From positions 18,364,357 through 18,428,356 of the forward strand of contig NC_088178.1 of assembly GCF_028769735.1 (NCBI RefSeq): DNA of 64,000 bases. The letters run 5' to 3'. The DNA is from Zonotrichia leucophrys gambelii. Taxonomy: Eukaryota > Chordata > Aves > Passeriformes > Passerellidae. Numbering within the stretch: the first letter of the stretch is position 1; each line of letters starts with the position of its first letter. Shown here in pieces: positions 50,601 to 63,719 of the stretch. The notes beneath the pieces were generated by a model. The model made no database searches. It saw only the letters and a list, made by a program, of their open reading frames with translations, and was not told the DNA's origin. The position numbers were made by a program, and so were the translations under genes.

Positions 50601-53600
50601 CAGTCCTATTTTTTTCTGTTTCAATGTGATTTTAAGAACTGTGTCTAACAAGCACACATTCTGTTTTACAGTGCTTTTCAAGAGACATGATTAAGCTTCT
50701 GGCATGTACATAATTGCCAGGTGAATCAGTACCTTCTCCCTGCAGGTGTGGGGCTCAGGGCAATCACTGCTATCATAACACTCAGGCAACCCAAACTCTT
50801 GGTGATTCATATTTCTCTTAGCCAAAATATGCCCCATGAACTTAGATATTCTGAGTCAGAATTAAAGTGGACTGTAGCTGCGAACTCTAACAAAGTTTTG
50901 AAGTAAAAAGTGTTACCATCAATTGGACTAATCACCTTTCTTAATTTTTTTTAAGAGAAAATAAAATATGAATACTAATTACATGATTTGCATATGGCAG
51001 GGGAATGTTCAGTGCCCAGCAAATGTCCTCTGACTCAGGGACAGTTTTGGTCCTATGGTGTGAAAGAGACTGGCCATGACTCTGATAGAATCTACCCTCC
51101 TAGGGAAAGATTTGTGCAAAAGTACACTTGTAACTCAGAAAACACCCCTGCTCAAACACATGTCACTGACTTTAATGTACCTGGGAAGCATTTCTGCTGT
51201 ATTAGCAGAAATCAGTATTAGAGTTTTTTCTGTGACATGAATAGAATCTGAAAAAAAAAATTACTTAAAAGCTGCTATAAAACACAGTCAATTTTGAGCA
51301 AACAAATATGAGATGTGGTTCCTTGTCACCTTCAATTCCTCACCTCTGTTTGGAAAAAGGTTTTTATTGCTCTCTTCATTGTTAGATTTGTTCATACAAG
51401 TCACATTTTTTCTTTATAGAACAAGGACATTTCTATTGAATTTTTTATTTATCCTTTTTTTTCAGGGATGATCTAGAGGAGATGAGGAAACAAGATGTAC
51501 CCCTATGTCTCCTACACACAATATATCTTCCAACATAGAAAGAGAAAAAGAGTAAATAAATAAGAAAACAATCCTATATTCTTTTTGATTTCATCACATC
51601 TGACCACTGGCATACAGCCACATTTGCCTTAGAAAGCAGAGATAAGTGCCATGACATTTTTCTTAATTCTAAAGAACAGTTCTCCTTTGTGCTTGAATGG
51701 TGTGCATGATCATGTGACAGAACATTCAACATTTCTTCGTGTGCTCAATCCAAGAAAACTTTAATTAGAGGCATATTTACCAACCACATAACACTATCCA
51801 CACACATATCCAAATTTTGCCTACATCTTTTGAATCTCACATTTTTAGGAACACATCTGATTAATCGGAAATTCTGTATAGCTTTTTTTTTTTTACATCT
51901 GTATCCTCAAGTGCTGAGACAATCTAGTCTTACTTACCTTTTCAAAACTGCAATGATTCTGCCAGCAATGAACCATAGGATGTTGGTATGAGAATAATGC
52001 AGATTTAGAAAAGCAAGAAATACATGCACCAATTTACTGGTTTTGAATTTACTTATGGATTCAACATATACATTTGTGTGAGGAACATTTTATCACAGCA
52101 GGTTTTTTTAATGAGATAAATTATTGCAGGAAATATTTGTTGTTTTATGGCTCCAATATATTCCCATTAAGTAAATGAAAATTCACATCAACTCATAAAA
52201 AATTAATTGAACTTTTGAGTCAAAATCTGTTATTTAAAACACATATAGAGATCATTAAGATTAATAATGTCTGCATGAGCTGAAAACAAAACAAAAGGGA
52301 GAATTTTCTCCAGAAACAGGGTTAAAGTTCAATGTATCTTTCTTTTTTTCCTCTTAAGTTTTTACTGCAAATCTGAAAAATTTTGTTTGCAACTTCTATA
52401 GCTTGCTCTTAAACAAAGATGTGTGATTATAGCAAATTTATAGGCACTGTTTACCATGGCTGTATCCATCACAAGAAAGCATCTGATAGCAAAGCCAGGG
52501 TATGTCTCTCATTTCAGATGTCTGACCATTTGGAACTATATGAAGGACTGCTGAGGTGTGGGGTTTGGGGGTTATTCCTTAAATAATTTCAGCATTGTGG
52601 AGAACTATCAAATACCTCTCCCTTCTGCACTGCAAAGTGTAATATAAATGGTGGTTATTTTAGAAATTCAGAATACTTTTGAGCACTGAAGCTCTCAACA
52701 TCTGTAAAAAGTGCTGCTAACCAAAAAAACCCCATTCAGGAAAACACAAAATTGCTTCTACACAAAACAAAGTTGCTGTCTTCTACAAAGGCTTTCATCA
52801 GCTGTGTCCTATATTTGAGCAGGAGAATATAACTTGAAGATGCCTTCCTGGTTGGAACTTTTCTGGCCACACTTTCAACAGAGATTAAGCTCCATTCTCA
52901 GGAAAACATCAGTCCTGGGTTACAATATAGTTCCACATAAACTGATTTTTTATGAATCCCTGAATATTCTTTAAAGTACACCCAAAGTTCAATCTAATCT
53001 AGATGGCATCATCAAATTTTTATACCATTACTATAATTACATTTGCACACACAACTCAATTACCAAAGATATGGATCGTTACCTGCACAATTTGATTATG
53101 AAATTTAAATCAATATATTTGATATAATTACAGTTAAGGTTACAGTACATTTTGTCACAAACCACATTATACATTACTGTCTTGTTTTATGCATTTTAAT
53201 AATTCACTTTAATCTGGTATACTTCAATAAAAAGGGATATTTTTCTTCTGGAGTAATTTCACTAAATGGGAGGAGATGGGAAAATATATTGTACATTAGC
53301 ATCTAAGACTAAGCAAATTATCTATCCTGCATTTTGTTTTAGGAATCTACAAGCATATTGTTGTATTTTGGAAACATAAAATATCATTGCCTTTCTGTTG
53401 TATGTTCATGGAATCTGATCCATAGGAGAAAATTTATAGAAGGAGACATATGCAAAGTTAAAGCCAAATTGGGTGCTAACTCACCACATGTGCTTTAATA
53501 TGCTTGTCCAGGTGCCAATGAGTGTCAGATTTGACTCAAAGCTTGAATCTGGACAGTTCTGAACAAACAAATGTTTGATATGAGTAATTCATATGTGCAC

Positions 53601-54334
53601 ACTAATTCATGCATGCACATAAACTCTCTCTGAAATGCATTCAGCTGGGGGAGATGCAGCAGGGAATCCGTTTAGAAAATACAAACATCCACTCCTAAAA
53701 CAGAATAGAACGAGAAGCACTTTAATTATATCCATATTTCAGAGTGATGAAAATTTTCAGTTAAGTTATTCCTACACAATTTCAATAAAATTAGGGTGTG
53801 ATTTATCTCAAAGTGTTTCCATACTTTTGCTTGCACAAAGCTCACTATACTACAAGACTTTTGCATTTTTACTTTTACTTTGAGCCCCTGGCATAGTTTC
53901 TCTTGTAGTGAAATGGTTATTCACTTGCTTCAAAAGAGAATATTAAGCAATTTTTATATCTTAAAATTCACCTTAAATACCAAAGCAATATCTGGAGCAA
54001 GAACTTTTTTTCTTCTTTATAAATCAAATTATTAACAGTAATTTTAACATTTTCAACAAAGAAAATAGTAGCATACATGCTATGTTAGTAAATATAATAT
54101 ACCTCTCTAAGATTAAAAATCATGACAAATATTTTGTTGAAATCCCTTGATATTTCCTGAAAACTGTCCTTTAAATATTCCCTTTTTTTGGCTGAGCTGT
54201 TCTTTATTGTTACCAACACAGAGAAGTGACAGAGTGATCCATAAAAGGCCAAATTTTCAACAAAGGCATCTAGTAAAGCCTACTTGAAAGGCATTTTCAA
54301 ACTTGAACATTAAAAATAAAGTGTGATCTCTGTT

Positions 54335-54358
54335 AAAAACAAAACAAAACAAAACAAA
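54335..54358. repeat. (AAAAC)n short tandem repeat
   Basis: Four AAAAC units followed by AAA. Simple pentanucleotide repeat. Confidence 0.85.
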
Positions 54359-57300
54359 TTAGTTTTAGCAACATTTCAATAATGTTTCAAAAAATTTTTA
54401 GATAATAACACTTAAACTCTGAGTCCAGAATTACCTCTTTATTTAATGTTCTGATTTCCCTTTTTTTTTTTGAGATCTTAATAATCTTCTTTCCTTATGG
54501 TTTTGGGGGTTGAAACTAAATAAAGGAAATAAATATGTGTATACATTCCAGTGATATTTGTGCAATGAAATAGGTAGTGACTGTCTGTACAGGTGAAACA
54601 ATTCTTGCTTTGCTTTTTGGCCTCATTAGCTTGCTGTATAAAAGTAGAAAGAGAGAGAATGGATATCTTTTAGGTTTTTATCTTGGGCAGATACTAGACT
54701 CCACAATTTATTATTTAAATCACATTTCAGATTTCACAGTGCAAGTTAATAAGCTACTCTACAGGAAGAAAAAGTATATTTTTCCTCAGATTTATTAACG
54801 CACTTTCAAATTGAGACTGCAAAAATGTTCTCTACATTTGTGACTGCAATATCTGATATCTAAGTAGGGATAAAATATAGTCTTATTCCTGGGAATGGAT
54901 TTTCTTGTCTTTATTGAAAGATGATTTTACAATAGAAATTAATTGAATTTTAAAAGTCTTGTCATAATTCCATTTCTTATATATCTTTTTAGTAAACATA
55001 AAATAAAAAGAATGACTGAAACCCATCTGAAATCTTTTAAATGAGAATACTGGAGAATGGAAAAAAATAACTTTTTTCAAGCTTATCAGCTCATGTCCGT
55101 GTATTAATTCTTTGGGGTTTATGCTTTAATCTGTGATCTATTTCACATTAGCATCAGAGATCATGGTAGACCAAAGAATGTTTCTCTTTTTATCTCAGGT
55201 TGTATCTCAGTAAGTCTTAAGCTGTTCAGTGATGACTTAAACCCTCAAGGTCTTTAATGAAAAAGCACACATTTCTAGAGTTACAGCTACCTGTGGCTCA
55301 AATTGGATTGCTCTGCTCTATCCAAGTCTACCTTCTATATGAGCCTTATAAATTGTGATGAGAATTTTTCTAGTTGAAAACTCACTGCCTTTATTGGGAG
55401 CACTGATGGTATGTGCTGCGTGAAAGGTGTGAGGAGACTTCCATTGGGATGAGAATCATCTTGGTCACCAAAGGCTAAGAGATAGTTTCATTTCTTTCTT
55501 TATTTAAGGTGTTATCTAACCTTTTACTTTGTTAAAAAAAGGAATTTTCTCCTTTCCCTAAGCAGTGGCCTTGAAACGGTTCCCTGAGTTGAATGAATAA
55601 GTTACTCGCTGTGATATGAAGCAACAAGAGAGAGGATGTGCCAGCCTTGTTCTGTCCACGTTAGGAGTGGTGCAGCCACACTCTCCAGTCTGGGGCCTCT
55701 AGAGGTAAAGACTGTGAGAGAGGTTGCGTTACCTTAATAAAAATCAGTTATCAACTTAAACACAAAACCAGAGTCCACATATTGCAATTTTGTCTTTGTG
55801 CATTAGGCAAAGCAGGGAACAAGTGAAATAAATTAAGCAACAGATCATAGAAGTAATTCTTTTGAAGAGATTCTGAAACAAGTGCACAGCATTTAGGAAA
55901 GACCTTCAGCTGACATTCTTCCTGGTACACCCCAATTAACCTTAGTAAAAGCTGACCTGGCCTTTCCTATACACACTATCCAGATTTTTCCTACATTAAA
56001 ATAGTGTATCCATTGCTTTAAAAAACATATGAATAGACTGGTTCTAATTGCAGACATTTTAATGAGAAACAAAACCAGGAGACCAGATTGTATTTTCACT
56101 CTTTCCAATGCAATCACCTCAGCATGCATAGTGCAAGTCTGTATTCTTAGGTATCTATCCTGAACAACTCAGAACAAAATTGAGTTTATGTGTCTGTCCA
56201 TCGAAAAAAAAATAGTCCAGTTTGTTAATTTGTTCAGGCAACCCACAGGCCTCAGGCACATTGCAGCCACTGAGCTGAGGAAAAGTTCAACTTCATTGAA
56301 AATATCCTCTGCATGTAGTAAATTATAATATTTTTATCATTAAAGGACATGTTTATCTTATATTATGCTCCCTCCATATATTGATGAATGCTAATCTATT
56401 TTTATTAAGATCAGTTTGAACTCTGTTGATTAAAATAGGGTAGGTAAGAGCTATGCAATAAGACAGAAAGCCTGGTAGTGGCCCTTGTTTTATATCTTGG
56501 AATCAACTTTAATTAAAGAAGTAAGGTCCTGAACCTCAGCTGGTGTCTAGTGACATTATTTTTAATGGAACTTGGACAAATTTCATCCATTTCATGTCTG
56601 AACTTTGACTGTGCCTTGTTTGTTTTCCACTAGTTTTTTTTCCTTCACTGTTAATGAAATGTTTCCTGCTTCATTTCCTGAACAAGAATGTCAGCTGGCT
56701 GAAAAAGATATTCTTCAACTATCCATTTATTAGCAACCAGATTTTCCCCAATGCCCATTGACATTGACTTCCATAGAGATTCATTACTTTAAAAGGGTTG
56801 AGAAGCTGGTCATGAGGTCTTCGAATTTTCGACAGACTTTTAAACAAATACTTAAACTTGGACTTAGAGTTAATGAATCATACAATTTTTGTAAGGTTTA
56901 CATATTTAAATTATATAATATAAATTAACCACTATTTATGGATTGGCAAGCAGAAAAATAACCCCAGGGTTTAGCACTCTGCAAAATGGCTGAAGGATTT
57001 TCTCAGTAAAACTAAATAAATGTTAATTTTTTCAAATTTTCCATGGATTTATGCTTTATGTTTCAACAGCTACATGATTTATTGAAAATTTGATTATAGG
57101 AAAGTATACAATGCAAATGGTATTCTCTTTAGCTGCATGCCCAATCATTATGAAAACTTCAGAACTCCTGACAGAATTTCACTATTCCACTTATTACAAC
57201 TCTTCATTCCATAGAAATTAATATTTTGATTTCAGAAAGCTGAGCAGTTATGGGAATCAAACTTTTACCAGGTTTTATCTGTTTATCAAAGCTGATGATG

Positions 57301-58241
57301 GTTTCTGTGGAATGAACACTCTTAATGATAAGCATTCCTTTCTGCATTCCCTGTGCATGTCTGGCTATTGAAGTAACAGCATTTCAAAGTGTATGAAGGA
57401 TTAACTTCAATAAGAAACAGTGCATACTAAATTAAATAGAAGTTCTGGTAGGATTATTTGATTATGGATCTGAGCAAGCAAGTACAGTCAAGTTTATGGT
57501 CATATCGTAATTAGATTCAAAATCTTTAGCAATGATAGAATGATTGAATTCTGGAGAAAACAGAAGTTTTCAAATTAAATGTTTACGTCCAAAACATAGA
57601 TGGGACTGTTTCCAAGGGACTAAAACCTCTGCATGGTCCAGCCTGCTGTCTTAGTGAAAACCCCATCTAAAAGAATTGTTCATATAATGCATTATCATGA
57701 TCAATCCCACTGATTTCCCCTTTGAATTTGACAGGACAAGACTTTTATCTTTAATGTACTCAGTTTATTGTAAAACCACATAATAGAACCTTTTTGCTCA
57801 TCAAGGATGACTAACCTTATGATGTCTACACATCACAGATGTCTAGCTAGATATTTTCTAAAACTACCTCTACAATTTTATTAAAAATACTTGCCTGACA
57901 TCCAAGTGCACTTTCTCTACAAGATTACACAAGCTTTCTTCACAAATTTTGCTGTGATATACAGAAAATTCCACTTTATTCCCCATTTCTATGTTGAGAG
58001 AAAAAGAGCAGGTTTAAATAGAGAGGAAAATATTTTCTTAATGTCTAAAAGTATAAGTGAACCTTGGACTGAAAATTTACTTTTGTGAAACACAGTAGAT
58101 GTTCTGAGTTAAGAGTACTGATTTCCCTGTAAATAAATATGGGAGTGTTCACTGGAACAACTCCACCACCACTCAGCTTAATTTCATTATCTGACTCTTA
58201 GTGACTTCACTGAAGTTTTAGGAAGTAGCAAAGGCAAAATG

Positions 58242-58319
58242 AGTGTGTGTATATATATATCTGTAATCATATATGTATGTATGTATGTATGTATGTATTT
58301 ACTTATTTATTTTTTTTTT
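58242..58319. repeat. Compound TG / TA / TATG microsatellite and T tract
   Basis: GTGTGTGT, then ATATATATAT, a short unique spacer, about seven TATG units (58272-58298), TTTA units and a run of nine T. It is a compound simple repeat that is likely to be polymorphic. Confidence 0.9.
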
Positions 58320-59581
58320 AAAGAAAACCAAAAAAGGAAAGTCCCAAGATGTCTGTTTCAATTTAAGGTAAACACTAAAACTCTAAGTTGCTTGAAGGAT
58401 TTTACAATAGTTTTAATAAAAGTGATTTCTCTAATCTAAACTTCTGTTGTGACACAAATAGGACACTCAGTTTAGCTGAACATTTCCTATTTCTAGAATT
58501 TTATTTAATAAATTAATAGAAGCCTTTTCATCATTGTTATTGCTTTTACTGGTACTAATACTATTGCTATTTAATTCAAGAAAAACTAGATCTGTAAAAA
58601 TCTATACAGCATGCAAAAACACTAATTGATTGCAGTTATCTCATAGTAATATAATTTTTATTTAAGTCTAGATTAACTAAGATTAGGATCATCTTTTGCT
58701 GTTAGGGAATGCTTAGTTTTGAGGTTCCAGTATTCTTTAGACCTGTTGTTCACTCTGTGACAATGGATGTACATAATTTGTGGTCTGAATTGCATCATTT
58801 GTTATTGGACTGTGATTCTACAAGTGAATTCACACAGGAAGATCTTCCACACCTATCTCAAGCCTCTTTACTTGTGTTAATGAGCACAGACATGTGGTCT
58901 AGTGTAAAAACAGGCTGATGACTTAAGCTGCTTTTTTAAATAATTACTCTGAACTGTCTTTATACTGCCTTTATCCCAAGTTTTTCAGCTTAAAAAATTT
59001 ACCAGTGTAACGTACACCTCAGCTCAAAAATGCCTTCCTTCAGAGGAAATAAGCGTTTTATTTTACTGCTTTTCAAGCTTTCTAGTACATTTCAGGAAAG
59101 AAAAGATTTAGTGTATGGATCACATATCTGGATTTAAAAGCAGCATGTATTTATAACCTGTAACACAAACCAGAGCTTTCCTATCTGATATTTTGACCGA
59201 CTCACTCACAACAAATGCTACAAAAGGGATTGAATTTCTTCCTTATGTCCTCTAAGATTATTATCTTAAATACAATAACAAAAATATGGTTTAAAAAATC
59301 ACATCTAGAAGTGTATAATGTTGTCATGATGAGTACTTTGATAAACATTCTCTTACAGTTCCAGCACATTTACAGTTTGCCTTCTTGTTTAAGTATTTAG
59401 GGAAAACATTTAATCTGTCATAAAATTGGTTCTATAAATTTTATTCAGTCTATGAAAATTAAGACAAACAATGAAAATAAGATCTACCTGTACAAAAGAG
59501 AAGACTGTGTTATAAGAAGCCTTGACCCTGAAAAATGATCCTTCTGGTCAGGCCTCCTGGTCTGAGTTTCACCCTGCTTAT

Positions 59582-59980
59582 TCAGTGCAAATCTTCAGGC
59601 AAGTGACAGAAGCTGTCCCCAAGCAACACTTTCTTTGGAATAAAGTCTAGAACTGCATCTTCATTCTTCACTGCATCTTTTACATACTGCGACTTCCCTG
59701 TTTGTCCTTGCATGATATTTTTACAGTGCACATTGTATTTGATATAATAACTTGTCGGGTGAACATGTGCTGACAAGAAATTTGAAACATTTATTGCATT
59801 TAAGCAAAAGGCTCTTATAGGGTTTTTGTTTCTTTGTTTTAAAATAGGCTGATTATCACTTCCACTGATATGAATGATGTAACTTCTGTTCATTCCAATG
59901 TGGCTTTCTAGAATCTTAGTTCCTTTTCTTGCAGTGTACATAGGCCTTGAAAATGTGGAACACATTCCTTTACATGGCAT
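59582..59980 (-). other. Unrecognised open frame of 132 codons
   Basis: The frame stays open on the minus strand from a TAA near 60013 to a TGA stop just below 59582. Unlike other frames in the window its composition is not dominated by a few residues: it has mixed charged, aromatic and Cys residues, with segments such as RKGTKILESHIGMNRSYIIH early and KNEDAVLDFIPKKVLLGDSF near the C-terminus. I do not recognise a family. A possible polyadenylation signal AATAAA lies on the minus strand near 59443, about 135 bp past the stop. The first ATG sits in a 9-bp-stem inverted repeat. No convincing splice acceptor lies just upstream. A frame of this length is expected about once by chance in 64 kb of this composition, so a terminal exon, retrocopy relic or chance frame all remain possible. 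Confidence 0.2.
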
Positions 59981-60001
59981 AAGAAGCTTGGCCTTCTTAT
60001 G
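59978..60001. repeat. Inverted repeat, 9-bp stem and 6-base loop
   Basis: CATAAGAAG and its exact reverse complement CTTCTTATG are separated by CTTGGC. It has no U-run and no known role; it overlaps the first ATG of the minus-strand frame beside it. Confidence 0.7.
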
Positions 60002-62349
60002 ACACTTATTTTATGTGCCAGGGGCTAGAAAAGTGAATCTAGCTCTTTGCCTCCAGTATCAGCATCCTGGGAAGATGGTGTGAACTACACCACCAAAGTC
60101 TGGCTCTTAAAGAAAATTATAGCTGAAAAATTTGTCCCCTTTAAGAAAAGAAACCTCTAAAAGCACTTGGGACTGCAGCTGAGACAGTACTTCAGAAAGT
60201 TTACCATAAATATATATTCATTCTTGTTCACTGTTCTATGTAGTTGCTCCCTTTGCCAGTTGTATAAGTTATGAAGGTAAAAAAATCCTCTCAAAAGTGA
60301 CACCAAAATTGTAAATATGCTTTCAAAGTAAATCTTAGAAGTATTTTTTCAGCAATTTTCACGGAAATACAGTTAAAAGCTACATTACTTCTGCTAGGGG
60401 TGTACTAAGACAAAAGGCTATTTAAAGAGCAAGTTTATATTAGCTGAAACATAAGTCTAAAAAATGATATATCAGGTATAACCTATAATCTATATACTGA
60501 TTATATATCAGGATTTACTCTACCCCCATTTTCTGGGGCTCAAATAAGGACATATGAAGCTAGGAACACAATTCTGAGAAAGCTAAAAACACAAAATAAG
60601 TGACTTCTATGTAATGTACTCTAAAAAGGTTCAGTAATAGCATTAAATGAGAAACATTTTGTCAGCTTCTTGAAAGTAACAATCTGCACCTACTATATTG
60701 TGCTCAGTTTTCAGAGTTTTGAGTTCTAAATGCCACTACCCTATTTTCTGTGATTGTTAGCAATATGAATATTCTATTCTGGGCAAAATTGTTTTGGGCC
60801 CTTATATGAAAGCAAATTAATAGTGTTCCTACACTTTGAGTTATATACTGTACTTCTTGAAACATCTTTGGGCATGTAGTTTACCAATATAAGTAAAACA
60901 GATATGTTTGGAAATTCCTTACAAGAAACTTCAGACTTATGTCTCTTTGCTGGTCAACAATTTCTTAATTAGTCCCCATCACTTTTTTCCTTTTTTTTGA
61001 CCAGACCTTTTATATTCTGCCTACTCTTCATTGAACAATGGTAATTGATCCCTTTTCTGTTCTGGTGTATCTTTGAAGCTAACTAGGACATCTTAGCTCC
61101 TTTCAGAGTAATAAAAATTTCCACAAAAATTCAGTTTTATCCAATTTTATTTTCTGGAATAACAGGCACTTCTTCAAGATCTGTTGATCTTTTGTCCCAC
61201 TTCAACTATAGCCTCAATGCCCCCTTTTAGCTCACAGCACTGAGGGTGAAAATAGCAAGGAGTTCAGCTCCTCATTCTTTCATAGCTTTTATCTCCAAGG
61301 AAAAAAGTGGGAAACAAGTATGACCAGCAATGCCTTCTTGGTTCTCTTTCCCCTTAAAGCTCTTTTAAAAATTTTTTTTCCTCTCTCAATACCTGCCTGA
61401 AATCAAGCTTCTTCTGAAACCTCGCTGACAATTTTTCATGGATTTTTTCTGTGTGTGTGAACAAAACAGTTCTTTTGGTTTTTTGAACATTTTTAGCATT
61501 TTCTCTGAAATGCTAAGAAGAAAACAGACCTGCTTGTACCACTATTCACATGAAACACTCAGAGAAGGTAGGGCAAACACAAATGGATGGACTCATTCAC
61601 AGAAGAGCACAGAAAATTCCTGATAGCCAGCAGTGGTGGCTGCTTTGGAAAGGGAGGACCATGGCACTTGCAGCTCATGATGGTTACACCAGAACTTGCA
61701 CACTTCTACTGTCCAGCCCTTCATAGTGCATCAGTCCTCATTAGGGCAATTTGCTCATGTCAATTCCTGTTACAGGAATGGTGGGCACATGGATGGAGCA
61801 CTACCACAGTAATAGCAGCTGTCTCAGAGGCTGTGCTGAACTGCTTTGAGATGTGCCTTGGATTTTATAAATAATTGAAAACAGTAAGTGGCAAGAGAGC
61901 TAGCAGCAGGAAGCACACAACTCACTGTAGTCTGTGTGCGAGCAGCTCCCCTGGACTAAATAAAATCAATAATCACCAGCCAGCCTTTCTTGGGTACTGT
62001 AAAAGCTAAAGATCCCATATTGCCTTTTATAAATGAAAACCAAGTAATTGACAGCAGTGACAGCTGCTGAGAGCATACCACTCACTGCCAGTACTCAGTG
62101 CCTCCTTCCTCTCCCTCCACCAACAGAAACAACAAATATATTGCAAAAACGAATGACTGGCATTGCTGTCGTACACAAAGAAAGAACTCACTTGTTGCCT
62201 TATAATTGGAAATGAAAAAAAAAGGAAGCACTGCCAGCAAAATGTTGTTAATGAGGCACTCTATGGGCCCTGATTTCAAAAGCTAAAATTTGCTTAAATC
62301 AAAATAATAAGGAAGAATTCTCTAGGATACTACTGGGAATTCAGACAGC
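60002..62349. other. Noncoding sequence, no gene seen
   Basis: AT-rich DNA. A + frame of 95 codons at 61587-61874 lies in a locally less AT-rich part and has no recognisable motif. No repeat family was identified. Confidence 0.5.
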
Positions 62350-62530
62350 TCTTGATGTATCCCCTCCATCCCCATCTAGTTCTATACATTTTGTAGCACC
62401 ACCCACTGGGAATAATAATAGGAAGGAAATGTACTACCTGACTCGGTGTATTGCTGTGAGATTATTAATCAGTCAATGTTTGTGAAGTACAAGGAAAATG
62501 AAATGCTACCCACAAGTGTTAAATATTATC
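62350..62530 (+). mobile_element. Ancient L2/MIR-like repeat tail
   Basis: The order of words follows the 3' region shared by MIR/L2-type amniote repeats: CCCCATCTAG, then TGGGAATAATAATAGG, a CTACCTGACT segment, GTATTGCTGTGAGATTATTAATCAG (consensus GGGTTGTTGTGAGGATTAATTAA), CAATGTTTGTGAAGTAC (consensus TAATGTTTGTAAAGCRC), GAAATGCTA and finally AAGTGTTAAATATTAT (consensus AAGTGCTAAATATTATT). Such elements predate the split of birds and mammals and are rare and usually unreadable in birds, so this is a relatively well preserved remnant. Exact subfamily cannot be decided by eye. Confidence 0.7.
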
Positions 62531-63189
62531 TTTCCATAGACTCATTCTCCCCCTCCAGCCTTCCAGCCTACTCTTATTCCCTTCTCTTGTAGTATTACTA
62601 TATACTTTGGAGTGTATATTTCCAGCATACCAAAATAGCACACCAGGATTCCAAGCCTGCAGAGTGGGCTTGCTATCAGGAGGCAAGGTCTGTTCTGTGA
62701 AATGTGTGTCTGAAAAACTTTTTACAGGTATTTGCTGTAGAGAGCCTTGAATAAGCTATTCCTTTACCAAGTTTTCTTTCCCACCAGCCTAAAATTGCTC
62801 AATACAATATTTGTAACAGCTGCTAAACTACTTTATACTGAAGCATTGACTGTGGACTGCCTAAGTGCCTGGCTCTGTACCTGCATGCATCCCATGCTGG
62901 TAGACTGCTTTTCTGCTCCTCAATAAGGAGGACAAAAAGTACATTCAGTGTGGAACCTTCCTGAGGCTTACTGGTGTCCTAGGGTGCACAGAGGAAATCT
63001 TTGCTTTTTACAGGGCATCCACACTCCTTTCATGATGAGGACAGCCTACAATCCCTTCTCTCGAAAAGAGGTAGCCTAAGGTTTCCACTGCTCTGATAGC
63101 AAGAGTAGCTTGAAACACCCATTTTAAAAGATTCTGAGACACTGTGTCTCCCTACTCCTACCTATCACCCCAATTTTCGTGTTCAGATC
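62531..63189. other. Noncoding sequence, nothing recognised
   Basis: Moderately AT-rich DNA with no open frame of note and no recognised repeat. Confidence 0.5.
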
Positions 63190-63420
63190 CTTCTTCTGTG
63201 ACTGGAAAATGAGGAGGACTGTGAGATTGAGAGCAGCATCCTCAGCTCCTCCCAGAGCACACAGGAGGGCACATCCTGCAAAGCACTGGCAGGGAGTGAC
63301 TGCAGGAGAGAGCTGGAGCAGGGCACAGCAGATAAAGGGTACCTTGGCAAGGTGCCCAGGGCACAGAGGCAGCAAGAAAGGCTTGAGGGCTCATGCAGCC
63401 TCCAGCCAGCAAATTCAAGG
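63190..63420. other. GC-richer block
   Basis: Raised GC with GAGCACACAGGAGGGCAC, GGAGAGAGCTGGAGCAGGG and GGGCACAG words. Three overlapping frames on two strands are open for 83-92 codons, a stop-poor composition effect. No homology recognised. Confidence 0.45.
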
Positions 63421-63719
63421 GTCAAGATAAGTCTAGGTAAAACAGCATTGATTTGGATCATATATGTTGATAATCTCAGTTACAGGGGATGCCTTATGCT
63501 AAAAATGTATCATAGACATTGAAATAAATTTGGGAGCAGTTCATTTCTCCCAGATGTTAGCTTCTAATTAAAAGTATAAGAAGATTTCTCCCCAGAGGTT
63601 TTGCAAATAAGTGGTTGATTGCAATAAGAGCCATAAGAAAGTGCCTAAGAGGACTCCCAAAATGCAATAATTCCAGACTGCACAATTTTAATTTTGAAAC
63701 AGGATAAAACTTTAAAATT

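Larger units (their letters stand above)
43136..59581. other. Long AT-rich stretch, no gene seen
   Basis: About 16 kb without a convincing gene, RNA or transposon. Frames up to 123 codons (minus 50079-50450) are rich in I, K, N and L, as expected from AT-rich DNA. It holds poly(T) and poly(C) tracts near 44.2 and 44.6 kb, a 13-bp direct duplication near 45749-45773, an AAAAC repeat (54335-54358) and a compound TG/TA/TATG microsatellite (58242-58298). A gene desert of this kind may contain distal enhancers, but none can be identified from one sequence. Confidence 0.5.

Noticed and set aside
56745..56785. CCCATTGACATTGACTTCCAT, recalling a phrase of old amniote repeats
   Set aside because: Single short match without supporting flanks.
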